A stretch of 64,000 bases of DNA from positions 62,001 to 126,000 of the forward strand of contig AKXM01000040.1 in NCBI GenBank assembly GCA_000277545.1, given 5' to 3'. The DNA is from Enterobacter sp. Ag1. GTDB lineage: Bacteria; Pseudomonadota; Gammaproteobacteria; Enterobacterales; Enterobacteriaceae. The notes under the pieces are model-generated. The model searched no databases. It worked only from the letters and a program-made list of their open reading frames with translations, and was not told the origin of the DNA. Of this stretch, positions 56,055-64,000 are shown one piece after another (the stretch's first letter is position 1; each line of letters starts with the position of its first letter). A program made the position numbers and the translations under genes.

Positions 56055-56837
56055 ATGAAGAAGTCGGTTCTTGCACTGTCTTTACTGCTCGGCCTGTCCA
56101 GCGCAGCCAGCGTGTTTGCAGCGATTCCGCAAAACGTCCGCATTGGTACCGACGCGACCTACGCGCCATTCTCTTCGAAAGACGCGAAAGGCGATTTTGT
56201 TGGGTTTGATATCGATCTGGGTAACGAACTTTGCAAGCGCATTCAGACCAAATGTACCTGGGTTGGCAGCGACTTTGATTCCCTGATCCCGTCGCTGAAA
56301 GCGAAGAAAATTGACGCCATTATCTCGTCTCTGTCGATCACTGAAAAACGCCAGCAGGAGATCCTTTTCTCCAACAAGCTGTACGCGGCGGATTCCCGCC
56401 TGATCGCGGCCAAAGGTTCCCCGATTCAGCCGACGCTCGAATCGCTGAAAGGCAAGCACGTTGGGGTGCTGCAGGGCTCCATTCAGGAGACCTACGGCAA
56501 CGCTGAATGGCGCCCGAAAGGCGTTGATGTGGTGGCCTACGCCAACCAGGATTTGATTTACTCTGACCTCGCTGCAGGGCGCCTGGATGCGGCATTCCAG
56601 GACGAAGTTGCCGGGAGCGAAGGCTTCCTGAAACAGCCTGCCGGGAAAGACTATGCCTTTGCCGGTCCGTCCGTGAAGGACAAAAAATACTTCGGCGATG
56701 GGACCGGGATCGGCCTGCGTAAAGATGACGTTGAGCTGAAGGCCGCGTTTGACAAAGCGCTGGCTGAAATGCGTAAAGACGGGACTTACGACAAACTGGC
56801 GAAAAAGTACTTCGACTTTAATGTTTACGGCGAATAA
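56055..56837 (+). CDS. argT: ArgT, lysine/arginine/ornithine-binding periplasmic protein
   Basis: Solute-binding protein of 260 residues (E. coli 260) that delivers Lys, Arg and ornithine to the HisQMP transporter. The signal peptide ends SAASVFA. Ligand-binding blocks visible: [20 protein letters not shown] and [15 protein letters not shown]. It is a close paralogue of hisJ downstream, reflecting an old tandem duplication. It has its own sigma-54 promoter and NtrC site. Confidence 0.95.
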   Translation: MKKSVLALSLLLGLSSAASVFAAIPQNVRIGTDATYAPFSSKDAKGDFVGFDIDLGNELCKRIQTKCTWVGSDFDSLIPSLKAKKIDAIISSLSITEKRQQEILFSNKLYAADSRLIAAKGSPIQPTLESLKGKHVGVLQGSIQETYGNAEWRPKGVDVVAYANQDLIYSDLAAGRLDAAFQDEVAGSEGFLKQPAGKDYAFAGPSVKDKKYFGDGTGIGLRKDDVELKAAFDKALAEMRKDGTYDKLAKKYFDFNVYGE

Positions 56838-56902
56838 GTTTATCCCTTAGTCTGTAGCCCGGTTTTGAATATATTCTTAACCGGGCAGGATAACTATGCA
56901 GT

Positions 56903-56927
56903 GGTGCAGCCCCGTTCCGGCTGCACC
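56903..56927 (+). terminator. Hairpin between argT and hisJ
   Basis: Perfect 9-bp stem GGTGCAGCC/GGCTGCACC with a 7-nt loop, and no T-run after it. It overlaps the NtrC-like site at 56922. A weaker stem (CCCGGTT/AACCGGG) lies just upstream. It may attenuate read-through from argT into hisJQMP. Confidence 0.5.
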
Positions 56928-56938
56928 GTTATGGTGCG
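56922..56938. promoter_or_regulatory. NtrC-like site between argT and hisJ
   Basis: TGCACCGTTATGGTGCG matches the NtrC consensus TGCACC-N5-TGGTGCA except for the last base. It is about 90 nt before hisJ. I see no clear sigma-54 promoter between it and hisJ. Confidence 0.6.
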
Positions 56939-57028
56939 AAAACGGTTTGTTCGCAACGTGTTGCGTAAGTTTTCCCTGTTTGTAGTGGGTGTGAGCCTTA
57001 AGTAACGGACAGTCTATTGAGGATAATT

Positions 57029-57811
57029 ATGAAAAAGCTGGTTTTGTCTCTTTCTCTGGTGCTGGCGTTTTCCAGCGTGACCACAGCATTCGCTGCCATT
57101 CCGAAAACCCTGCGGATTGGCACGGACCCAACCTATGCGCCATTTGAATCCAAAAATGCTCAGGGCCAGCTGATCGGCTTTGATATCGATTTGGCGAAAG
57201 AACTCTGCAAGCGCATTAACACCCAATGTACCTTCGTTGAAAACCCATTGGATGCGCTGATCCCGTCGCTGAAAGCGAAGAAGATCGACGCCATCATGTC
57301 TTCGTTGTCCATCACCGAGAAACGCCAGCAGGAAATTGCGTTTACCGACAAGCTGTACGCGGCAGATTCTCGTCTGGTGGTGGCCAAGGGTTCCCCGATT
57401 CAGCCGACCCTTGAGTCGCTGAAAGGCAAGCGCGTCGGCGTGCTGCAGGGCACCACGCAGGAAACCTACGGCAATGAACACTGGGCGCCGAAAGGCATCG
57501 AAATTGTCTCCTATCAGGGACAGGATTCCATTTACGCCGACCTGGCTGCCGGACGTATTGACGCCGCCTTCCAGGATGAAGTCGCCGCCAGCGAAGGCTT
57601 CCTGAAGCAGCCGGTGGGCAAAAACTATCAGTTCGGTGGCCCGTCCATCAAAGACGACAAGCTGTTTGGCGTAGGCACCGGCATGGGCCTGCGTAAAGAA
57701 GATAACGAACTGCGTGAGGCGCTGAACAAGGCGTTCGCGGAGATGCGTAAAGACGGCACTTACGACAAGTTAGCGAAGCCGTACTTTGATTTTAATGTGT
57801 ATGGTGAATAA
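57029..57811 (+). CDS. hisJ: HisJ, histidine-binding periplasmic protein
   Basis: 260 residues (E. coli 260). It delivers L-histidine to HisQMP. The signal peptide ends TTAFA. Blocks [20 protein letters not shown] and [15 protein letters not shown] align with ArgT. The ATG at 57029, with TGAGGATAATT before it, is chosen over a start four codons upstream. A hairpin separates it from hisQ, which typically allows higher expression of the binding protein than of the membrane parts. Confidence 0.95.
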   Translation: MKKLVLSLSLVLAFSSVTTAFAAIPKTLRIGTDPTYAPFESKNAQGQLIGFDIDLAKELCKRINTQCTFVENPLDALIPSLKAKKIDAIMSSLSITEKRQQEIAFTDKLYAADSRLVVAKGSPIQPTLESLKGKRVGVLQGTTQETYGNEHWAPKGIEIVSYQGQDSIYADLAAGRIDAAFQDEVAASEGFLKQPVGKNYQFGGPSIKDDKLFGVGTGMGLRKEDNELREALNKAFAEMRKDGTYDKLAKPYFDFNVYGE

Positions 57812-57828
57812 GCCTTACCGGTGACAAA

Positions 57829-57849
57829 GGCCCCGCGTCAGACGGGGCC
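57829..57849 (+). terminator. Hairpin in the hisJ-hisQ gap
   Basis: Seven-bp stem GGCCCCG/CGGGGCC with loop CGTCAGA. In Salmonella this gap carries REP elements that stabilise upstream hisJ mRNA; the hairpin here may do the same rather than terminate. Confidence 0.6.
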
Positions 57850-57885
57850 CAATAAGCAGCAAACACTGACGACAGGATACGCACC

Positions 57886-58572
57886 ATGTTGTATGGCTTT
57901 TCCGAAGTAATTTTCAAAGGGGCTCTGGTTACGCTTGAGCTGGCGCTCGCCTCGGTTGTCCTTTCCGTGCTGATTGGGCTTGCCGGTGCTGGTGCAAAAC
58001 TGTCCAAAAATCGCCCGCTCGCTTTGCTGTTTGAAGGCTACACCACGCTGATTCGCGGCGTGCCTGATCTGGTGCTGATGCTGTTAATTTTCTACGGGCT
58101 GCAGATGCTGCTCAACAGCATTACAGATGCGCTGGGAATGGCGCAGTTTGATATCGATCCAATGATCGCCGGGATCATCACGCTCGGTTTTATCTACGGG
58201 GCTTATTTCACCGAAACCTTCCGTGGGGCCTATCTTGCCGTGCCGAAGGGCCATATTGAGGCGGCCACTGCCTTTGGCTTTACCGGATCACAAACTTTCC
58301 GCCGTATTCTGTTCCCGGCCATGATGCGCTACGCGCTGCCGGGCATAGGTAACAACTGGCAGGTGATCCTCAAAGCCACCGCGCTGGTTTCTCTGCTTGG
58401 CCTGGAAGACGTGGTGAAAGCCACGCAGCTCGCCGGGAAAAGCACCTGGCAGCCGTTCTACTTTGCGATTGTCGCCGGGATTATCTACCTGGTCTTTACC
58501 ACGGTTTCAAACGGAGTGCTGCTCTGGCTTGAACGCCGCTATTCCGTTGGCGTGAAGAGGGCCGAGCTATGA
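57886..58572 (+). CDS. hisQ: HisQ, histidine/LAO ABC transporter permease
   Basis: 228-residue permease (E. coli 228) with about five helices. The EAA loop that docks HisP is HIEAATAFGFTGSQTFRRIL (about residues 124-143). Conserved RGVPDLVLMLLIFYGLQ precedes it. It is translationally coupled to hisM (4-nt overlap). Confidence 0.96.
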   Translation: MLYGFSEVIFKGALVTLELALASVVLSVLIGLAGAGAKLSKNRPLALLFEGYTTLIRGVPDLVLMLLIFYGLQMLLNSITDALGMAQFDIDPMIAGIITLGFIYGAYFTETFRGAYLAVPKGHIEAATAFGFTGSQTFRRILFPAMMRYALPGIGNNWQVILKATALVSLLGLEDVVKATQLAGKSTWQPFYFAIVAGIIYLVFTTVSNGVLLWLERRYSVGVKRAEL

Positions 58573-59282
58573 TCGATATTATTCACGATTACTGGCAGTC
58601 GCTGCTGTGGACGGACGGTTACCGCTTTACGGGCGTCGCCATTACGCTGTGGCTGTTGATTACGTCGGTGGTGATGGGCGGGATTCTGGCGCTGTTCCTC
58701 GCCATTGGGCGAGTGTCCAGCAACAAATTTATTTCGTTCCCCATCTGGCTCTTTACCTACGTATTCCGCGGTACGCCGCTCTACGTGCAGTTGCTGGTGT
58801 TCTATTCCGGGATGTACACGCTGGAGATAGTCAAAGGGACGGAGCTGCTGAACGCGTTCTTCCGCAGCGGCCTGAACTGTACCGTACTGGCGCTGACGCT
58901 CAACACCTGCGCCTACACCACGGAGATTTTCGCCGGTGCTATTCGCTCGGTTCCGCACGGTGATATTGAAGCGGCGCGCGCTTACGGCTTCTCAAAAGTG
59001 AAAATGTACCGCTGTATTATTCTGCCTTCCGCCCTGCGTATTGCGCTGCCGGCCTACAGCAACGAAGTGATCCTGATGCTGCACTCTACGGCGCTGGCGT
59101 TTACCGCCACGGTGCCGGATCTGCTCAAGATTGCCCGTGATATCAACTCCGCAACCTACCAGCCGTTTACCGCGTTTGGCATCGCGGCCGTGCTGTATTT
59201 GATTATCTCTTATGTGCTGATAAGCCTGTTCCGCAAAGCGGAAAAACGCTGGCTGCAGCACGTTAAACCCGTTTCGCACTGA
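58569..59282 (+). CDS. hisM: HisM, histidine/LAO ABC transporter permease
   Basis: 237 residues (E. coli 238). The EAA loop is DIEAARAYGFSKVKMYRCII (about residues 137-156), and FRGTPLYVQLLVFYSGMYTL is conserved. It forms the heterodimeric channel with HisQ. It starts at an ATGA overlap with hisQ; hisP follows 10 nt downstream. Confidence 0.96.
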   Translation: MIDIIHDYWQSLLWTDGYRFTGVAITLWLLITSVVMGGILALFLAIGRVSSNKFISFPIWLFTYVFRGTPLYVQLLVFYSGMYTLEIVKGTELLNAFFRSGLNCTVLALTLNTCAYTTEIFAGAIRSVPHGDIEAARAYGFSKVKMYRCIILPSALRIALPAYSNEVILMLHSTALAFTATVPDLLKIARDINSATYQPFTAFGIAAVLYLIISYVLISLFRKAEKRWLQHVKPVSH

Positions 59283-59292
59283 GTGACTTCTG

Positions 59293-60066
59293 ATGGCTGA
59301 AATTAAATTAAACGTAACGGATCTGCACAAACGCTACGGCGAACATGAAGTGCTCAAAGGGGTGTCTCTGAAGGCTAACGCCGGGGACGTGATCAGCATC
59401 ATCGGTTCGTCTGGCTCGGGCAAAAGTACCTTTTTGCGCTGCATTAACTTCCTTGAAAAACCAAGTGAAGGCACGATTGTGGTCAGCAACCAGAACATCA
59501 ATCTGGTGCGGGACAAAGACGGCCAGCTCAAAGTCGCCGACAAAAACCAGCTGCGCCTGCTGCGCACTCGCCTGACGATGGTGTTCCAGCACTTCAACCT
59601 GTGGAGCCACATGACGGTGCTGGAAAACGTGATGGAAGCGCCTATTCAGGTGCTTGGACTGAGCAAGCAGGAATCAAAAGAACGGGCGATTAAGTACCTG
59701 GCCAAAGTCGGCATCGACGAGCGTCAGTACGTTAAATACCCGGTGCATCTGTCCGGTGGCCAGCAGCAGCGCGTTTCCATTGCCCGTGCGCTGGCGATGG
59801 AGCCGGAAGTGCTACTGTTTGACGAGCCTACTTCGGCGCTTGACCCGGAGCTGGTGGGCGAAGTCCTGCGCATTATGCAGAAGCTGGCGGAAGAGGGGAA
59901 AACCATGGTGGTGGTCACCCACGAGATGGACTTTGCCCGGCATGTTTCCAGCCACGTTATCTTCCTGCATCAGGGCCGCATTGAAGAAGAAGGCCCGCCA
60001 GCCGAGCTGTTTGGCAGCCCTAAGAGCGCTCGCCTGCAGCAGTTCCTTTCTGGTTCGTTGAAGTAA
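59293..60066 (+). CDS. hisP: HisP, histidine/LAO ABC transporter ATPase
   Basis: 257 residues, as in E. coli. Walker A is [17 protein letters not shown] (about residues 36-52), the signature [18 protein letters not shown] and Walker [18 protein letters not shown]. It drives uptake for both HisJ and ArgT. It is the last gene of hisJQMP; a palindromic repeat begins directly after the stop. Confidence 0.97.
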   Translation: MAEIKLNVTDLHKRYGEHEVLKGVSLKANAGDVISIIGSSGSGKSTFLRCINFLEKPSEGTIVVSNQNINLVRDKDGQLKVADKNQLRLLRTRLTMVFQHFNLWSHMTVLENVMEAPIQVLGLSKQESKERAIKYLAKVGIDERQYVKYPVHLSGGQQQRVSIARALAMEPEVLLFDEPTSALDPELVGEVLRIMQKLAEEGKTMVVVTHEMDFARHVSSHVIFLHQGRIEEEGPPAELFGSPKSARLQQFLSGSLK

Positions 60067-60067
60067 T

Positions 60068-60184
60068 CCCTCGCCCTAACCCTCTCCCAAAGGGAGAGGG
60101 GACTTATGGTTTTCTCCCTTCCCAATCGGAGTGGGCATTCATTGTTTTCCCCCTCTCCCTCTGGGAGAGGGCCGGGGTGAGGGT
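60068..60184. repeat. Intergenic palindromic repeat, double unit (copy 5 of 5)
   Basis: Left unit CCCTCGCCCTAACCCTCTCC with hairpin, about 55 nt of spacer, then right unit CCCTCTCCCTCTGGGAGAGG and GCCGGGGTGAGGG. It has the same facing arrangement as copies 1 and 4 and starts one base after the hisP stop, between convergent hisP and the SorC regulator gene. Confidence 0.9.
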
Positions 60185-60194
60185 GAATAACGCC

Positions 60195-61145
60195 TCACCT
60201 CTCAGCCAACAACCTTACCGCCGTACTCTCATCCGTTACCAGGCCTGACATCCAGCGACCGGTCAATGCTGCTTTGATGGCGGCAAATTTTCGCGCTCCA
60301 CCGGAAAAAGCGATGATCTTACGTGGGTTATCGCTTTGCAGAGGCACGCTGGTCAGCAGAGCATCCAGCTCGCTGTAAACGCGCTGGCCACCGTGGTCAA
60401 AGAAATGCCCCAGCATTTCACCGGCAACGCCCTGGCGGTGCAGCATGTTGACCTGCTCGTCGGTAATAAAACCCTCGGCGTTCAGCGGGCAGCCTATGTC
60501 CACCTCGCCAACACCGAGGAACGCGACATTGGCCGCCAGCGCCCGGTCTGTTACTCGCTGGTACACTTTATGCCGGCACCACATGTCTCTGTCTTCTTCG
60601 CTGTCGGCGTACAGAGGGGCGGGGATGAAATAATATTTGCCCTGCATTTTTTCCGCCATTTTTAGCGGCATGTCATAGCGCGTACCCGAGTCATCGCGCG
60701 CAATCGCCCCAATCATTGAGACGCAGTGGTGCTGCGGGCGTTCGATCCACGGTAGGACGTCGATGATTGAGCGCAGCGTTTTCCCGGAGCCGATGCCGAA
60801 AACCTGCGGCTGCTCGTCGGCGATAAACTGTGACATCACTTCGGCACCTTCCACCGCCAGCATCTGCTGGATAGCTTCGTCATCCAGCCCCTCCGAAGGC
60901 ACCACGCGGCAGATTTCCAGGCCGAAACGCTCCTGGACTTGCTGCGCCAGCTTCAGGCAGCGGGCGACCGGATGGGCAATTTTCACCGTTACCATACCCT
61001 GCTCGCGTGCGGAAGAAACCAGCCGCTGAGCGACCTGACGGGAAATGCCCAGTTCGCGGGCAATATCCTGCTGCGTCATACCTGCCACGTAATACATCCA
61101 GGCAACGCGTGCGGCTTGCTCTTGTTTTTTCTCTTCTCTGCTCAT
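60195..61145 (-). CDS. dalR: SorC-family sugar-sensing regulator, likely DalR
   Basis: 316 residues. The N-terminal helix-turn-helix is at about 22-50 (GMTQQDIARELGISRQVAQR). The large C-terminal domain is of the sugar-phosphate-binding SorC/DeoR C-terminal type (GIGSGKTLRSIIDVLPWIER, VAFLGVGEVDIGCPLNAEGF). It is divergent from the D-arabinitol dehydrogenase gene, matching the position of DalR in Klebsiella dal loci, so control of dal genes is likely. Two long inverted operators lie between them. AAGGTG precedes the ATG. Confidence 0.85.
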   Translation of the reverse strand: MSREEKKQEQAARVAWMYYVAGMTQQDIARELGISRQVAQRLVSSAREQGMVTVKIAHPVARCLKLAQQVQERFGLEICRVVPSEGLDDEAIQQMLAVEGAEVMSQFIADEQPQVFGIGSGKTLRSIIDVLPWIERPQHHCVSMIGAIARDDSGTRYDMPLKMAEKMQGKYYFIPAPLYADSEEDRDMWCRHKVYQRVTDRALAANVAFLGVGEVDIGCPLNAEGFITDEQVNMLHRQGVAGEMLGHFFDHGGQRVYSELDALLTSVPLQSDNPRKIIAFSGGARKFAAIKAALTGRWMSGLVTDESTAVRLLAER

Positions 61146-61212
61146 GGCGACACCTTATGACTCTTTGAAACACATTCTACTCCGCGCGCGTTTCGTTGGT
61201 AATTGGGCAAAA

Positions 61213-61232
61213 GTCATTTTGATGGGCAAATG
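61213..61232. promoter_or_regulatory. Putative DalR operator A
   Basis: GTCATTTTGATGGGCAAATG is the inverted copy of the sequence at 61296-61315 (17 of 20 positions agree). The centres are 83 bp apart, near eight DNA turns, so looping by a tetrameric SorC-type regulator is possible. Confidence 0.6.
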
Positions 61233-61236
61233 TTGT

Positions 61237-61258
61237 CTGTGTGAGTTTGATCTCAGAA
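61237..61258. promoter_or_regulatory. Putative CRP site for the dal operon
   Basis: TGTGA-GTTTGA-TCTCA matches the CRP consensus at nine of ten positions. It lies between the two operators and about 40 nt upstream of a possible -10 element (TATAAC at 61283-61288), suitable for activation of dalD. Confidence 0.6.
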
Positions 61259-61295
61259 AGACGGCACCTGCCGCAACTAGACTATAACAATCGGG

Positions 61296-61315
61296 CAAAT
61301 GCCCATGAAAATGAC
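61296..61315. promoter_or_regulatory. Putative DalR operator B
   Basis: CAAATGCCCATGAAAATGAC, the inverted partner of operator A. It includes part of the small palindrome GGGCAAATGCCC (61293-61304) and overlaps the likely transcription start of dalD, so binding there would repress. Confidence 0.6.
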
Positions 61316-61339
61316 AAATGCTTAATTCTGAGGTGAATC

Positions 61340-62734
61340 ATGACGACGAAATCGGTATGGATGCATATTGGCGCAGGTTCTTTCCACCGTGCCCATCAGG
61401 CGTGGTATCTCAATCAGCTGCGCGAGCAGGGCGATGACGGCTGGAGTATTTCGCTGGGCAACATCCGCGATGATGCCGGCGAGTTGCTGAGTCAACTGGC
61501 GGCGCAGCACGGCGAATATGTGCTGGAAACCGTTACGCCGGAAGGTGTCCGAGCCTACGAAAAGATTACCTCTATCCGAAAAGTGCTGCCGTGGGATAAA
61601 GAGATTACAGCCCTGGTTGAAGAGGGGGCCAGGGCGTCGACCCGCGTGATCGCCTTCACCGTTACCGAAGCCGGGTATTATCTCACGCCGCAGCACGAGC
61701 TGGACGTTCATCAGCCGGATGTCAAAGCCGATCTTGCCGGGGGTATGACCACGCTTTACGGCGCGCTCAGCCGCATTCTGCATCGGCGTATGAGCAACGG
61801 CGGTGAGCCGGTAACGCTGCTCAACTGCGATAACCTGCGCCACAACGGCGAACGCTTCCGCCACGGCTTTCTGTCGTTCCTGAAGGCGAAGGGCGACCAC
61901 GCGCTGTTTGACTGGGTGACCACCCACACCGTGTCGCCTAACACCATGGTTGACCGTATTACCCCTCGTCCTACGGCAGACATTGCTCCACGGGTTAAAG
62001 CGGCGACGGGGTTCGACGATAAGGTGCCGGTGATGGGGGAGTCTTTTATTCAGTGGGTTATCGAGGACGACTTTATCAACGGTCGCCCGCCGCTTGAGAA
62101 CGCTGGCGTCGAAATGGTGAAATCGGTGCTGCCCTATGAAGAGGCAAAAATTCGCATTCTGAACGCCAGTCACAGCTGCATTGCCTGGGCGGGGACGCTG
62201 ACCGGGCTGAACTACATTGATGAAAGCACCGTGCAGCAGCCGATTAGGCAGATGGCATGGGACTACGTCACGGAGGATGTTATTCCTTCACTGTCGCCAA
62301 GCCCGTTGGATCTGGCTGAGTATCGAGATGTGGTGCTGGCCCGCTTTAGCAATCCCTATATCAAAGACACCAACCAGCGCGTGGCGGCCGACGGCCTGTC
62401 CAAGATCCCTGGCTTTATTACCCCTACGCTGATGGAGTGCTATCAGCGAGGTGAGGAGCCTGCGGCCACGGCGATTCTGCCCGCACTGTTCTTCCTCTTC
62501 CTGCAGCGCTGGGCGCAAGGTCAACTGCCTTATGAGTACCAGGATGGCGTCATGCAGGACGACGCGATTCGGGCCTTGTTCGCCGCTCCTGAGCCGCTCA
62601 AAGCCTTTGTCAGCGACGAAACTTTGTTTGCTGAACTCGCGCATTCCTCCGCTTTCCATGAGCTGATGGCGTGGACGGTCACTCGCCTTGAGGCGTGGAT
62701 CAAGTCTCCTCAATCGCCTTTGGCAGCAGCTTAA
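61340..62734 (+). CDS. dalD: D-arabinitol 4-dehydrogenase
   Basis: 464-residue polyol dehydrogenase of the mannitol-dehydrogenase family that oxidises D-arabinitol to D-xylulose with NAD. The N-terminal dinucleotide motif reads [20 protein letters not shown], and conserved catalytic blocks are [20 protein letters not shown] and [20 protein letters not shown] (Lys near residue 271 expected catalytic; position approximate). GAGGTGAATC precedes the ATG. The neighbouring xylulokinase starts 9 nt downstream, which supports D-arabinitol over mannitol or fructuronate as substrate. Confidence 0.88.
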   Translation: MTTKSVWMHIGAGSFHRAHQAWYLNQLREQGDDGWSISLGNIRDDAGELLSQLAAQHGEYVLETVTPEGVRAYEKITSIRKVLPWDKEITALVEEGARASTRVIAFTVTEAGYYLTPQHELDVHQPDVKADLAGGMTTLYGALSRILHRRMSNGGEPVTLLNCDNLRHNGERFRHGFLSFLKAKGDHALFDWVTTHTVSPNTMVDRITPRPTADIAPRVKAATGFDDKVPVMGESFIQWVIEDDFINGRPPLENAGVEMVKSVLPYEEAKIRILNASHSCIAWAGTLTGLNYIDESTVQQPIRQMAWDYVTEDVIPSLSPSPLDLAEYRDVVLARFSNPYIKDTNQRVAADGLSKIPGFITPTLMECYQRGEEPAATAILPALFFLFLQRWAQGQLPYEYQDGVMQDDAIRALFAAPEPLKAFVSDETLFAELAHSSAFHELMAWTVTRLEAWIKSPQSPLAAA

Positions 62735-62743
62735 GGAGGCGCT

Positions 62744-64000
62744 ATGTATCTTGGCATCGATATCGGCACCTCTGAACTAAAGGCTTTGCTGATTGACGGG
62801 CAGGGTGAAATTTTAGGCTCTGCTCACGCGGCATTAACCGTTCAGCGCCCGCATCCGCACTGGGCGGAGCAGGATCCTGAGGCCTGGTGGCAGGCGACGC
62901 AGCAGGTGGTCTCTACGCTGCGCCAGCAAATGCCTGATGCCTGGGCGAAAATTCGCGCTATTGGCTTGTCCGGGCAGATGCACGGCGCGGTGCTGCTGGA
63001 CGACCAGGGAAAAGTGCTGCGCCCCTGCATTCTGTGGAACGACACGCGCAGCGCCGAACAATGCGCTCGGCTCACGGCAGAACACCCTGAATTTCTGACC
63101 ATCAGCGGCAACCTGGTGATGCCCGGTTTTACCGCCCCGAAGCTACGCTGGGTGGCAGAGCACGAGCCGGAAATCTTTTCCCGCGTGGATAAGGTGCTGC
63201 TGCCGAAAGACTACCTGCGCTGGCGGCTGAGCGGCGCGTTCGTTTCTGACCCGTCGGACGCCGCCGGAACGCTGTGGCTGGACGTGGCAAAACGTGACTG
63301 GTCAGACAAACTGCTGGCGGCGACCGGACTAACCCGCAGCCAGATGCCGCGCCTGGTAGAGGGCAGCGAAGTCAGCGCCGTTTTACGTTCCGCCCTGGCG
63401 ACCGAGTGGGGGCTTAGCTCCGGCGTTAACATCGCCGGCGGCGGTGGCGATAATGCTACCTCGGCAGTGGGCGTTGGCGCGGTGAACAGCGGCGATGCGT
63501 TTATTTCGCTCGGCACGTCTGGCGTTATCTTCGTGGTAAACGACGAGCTGCAAACCCGCCCTGAATCCGGCGTGCATGCTTTTTGCCACGCTCTACCTCA
63601 GCGCTGGCACCAGATGAGCGTAATGCTCAGCGCCGCCAGCTGCCTGCGCTGGGTGTGCAATCTGCTGTCGGTCACCGAAAGCCAGCTTATGGAGGAAATG
63701 GCAGATCTGAGCGACGAGCAGAAAAAGCATGCGCCTGTTTTCCTGCCTTATCTGTCTGGGGAGCGCACGCCGCATAACGATGCTCACGCCATGGGGAGTT
63801 TCTTCGCACTCAACCATGAAACCAGCCGTGCCTTACTGGGGTATTCGGTGATTGAGGGCGTGACTTTTGGCCTGGCGGACGGCATGGCGGTGCTGGAGAC
63901 GTCCCGCAGCCAGATTACCCAATGCAGCCTGACCGGCGGAGGGGCGCGTAGCGCTATCTGGGCGCAGCTGATTGCCGACGTGCTGGATGTGCCGATTGTG
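62744..64000 (+). CDS. dalK: Xylulokinase (3' end outside window)
   Basis: FGGY-family sugar kinase; 419 codons are present and the frame runs off the window. The usual length is about 485. The ATP and substrate motifs MYLGIDIGTSELKALLIDG, GLSGQMHGAVLLD and ILWNDTRSAEQC are at the N-terminus, and the catalytic-Asp region GGGGDNATSAVGVGAV is present near residue 230. It phosphorylates D-xylulose to xylulose 5-phosphate for the pentose phosphate pathway. AAGGAGGCGCT precedes the ATG. Together with dalD it forms the D-arabinitol operon; it could also be called xylB-like. Confidence 0.92.
   Translation, partial: MYLGIDIGTSELKALLIDGQGEILGSAHAALTVQRPHPHWAEQDPEAWWQATQQVVSTLRQQMPDAWAKIRAIGLSGQMHGAVLLDDQGKVLRPCILWNDTRSAEQCARLTAEHPEFLTISGNLVMPGFTAPKLRWVAEHEPEIFSRVDKVLLPKDYLRWRLSGAFVSDPSDAAGTLWLDVAKRDWSDKLLAATGLTRSQMPRLVEGSEVSAVLRSALATEWGLSSGVNIAGGGGDNATSAVGVGAVNSGDAFISLGTSGVIFVVNDELQTRPESGVHAFCHALPQRWHQMSVMLSAASCLRWVCNLLSVTESQLMEEMADLSDEQKKHAPVFLPYLSGERTPHNDAHAMGSFFALNHETSRALLGYSVIEGVTFGLADGMAVLETSRSQITQCSLTGGGARSAIWAQLIADVLDVPIV

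Noticed and set aside
61322-62173. Minus-strand open frame opposite dalD
   Set aside because: Antisense shadow; His/Arg-rich translation and no start signals.

Overview
The window is a stretch of an Enterobacteriaceae chromosome. From 25.9 to 60 kb it follows the E. coli K-12 order around minutes 50-53 almost gene for gene: fadL-yfcZ-fadI-fadJ-sixA-smrB-prmB-aroC-mepA-yfcA-epmC-yfcL-mnmC-fabB-yfcJ-flk-pdxB-usg-truA-dedA-accD-folC-dedD-cvpA-purF-ubiX-argT-hisJQMP. Proteins match E. coli lengths closely, and FadR, PurR, FabR and NtrC sites lie where that family has them. I cannot name the genus from sequence alone.

Layout. 1-2.6 kb: end of a periplasmic flavoprotein dehydrogenase (spermidine-dehydrogenase-like) and its triheme cytochrome c. 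2.6-11.2 kb: an accessory mosaic with an RluA-type pseudouridine synthase, ymjA, gstA, two LysR regulators, an SSAT-like acetyltransferase, a tiny secreted Cys-containing peptide, a Nudix hydrolase, two unknown exported proteins (one AT-rich) and yaiL. 11.4 kb: tRNA-Arg(CCU) (argW), a common phage attachment site, here without an integrase. 11.5-19.8 kb: yfdC, a complete ccmABCDEFGH cytochrome c maturation operon and mlaA. 19.9-25.8 kb: a four-gene operon of three SPFH (HflK/HflC-like) membrane proteins and a P1B-type metal ATPase, inserted between mlaA and fadL. 25.9-52.9 kb: conserved core. 53.0-55.2 kb: an MFS exporter and an ArsR-rhodanese regulator inserted between purF and ubiX. 55.2-60.1 kb: ubiX, argT and hisJQMP. 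60.2-64 kb: a D-arabinitol catabolic locus (SorC-family regulator, D-arabinitol dehydrogenase, xylulokinase running off the window).

The most interesting part is the SPFH/P1B-ATPase operon. Its genes overlap by 4 nt each, one SPFH protein begins with a His-rich metal-binding-like tail (10 His in the first 20 residues), and the promoter region carries a close match to the gamma-proteobacterial Zur (zinc uptake regulator) box. The ATPase has CPC in TM6 but lacks the TM7/TM8 residues typical of Zn/Cd or Cu pumps. This suggests a zinc-starvation-induced membrane complex that combines prohibitin-like scaffolds with a metal pump. I do not know of a description of such a system.

Functional links inside the window: the ccm operon makes the heme attachments that the triheme cytochrome at the left edge needs; fadL, fadIJ and fabB carry FadR-type sites joining fatty acid uptake, degradation and synthesis; cvpA-purF has a PurR operator; argT has sigma-54 and NtrC sites; the dal locus has paired operators flanking a CRP site. 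Five copies of one intergenic palindromic repeat sit directly behind genes.
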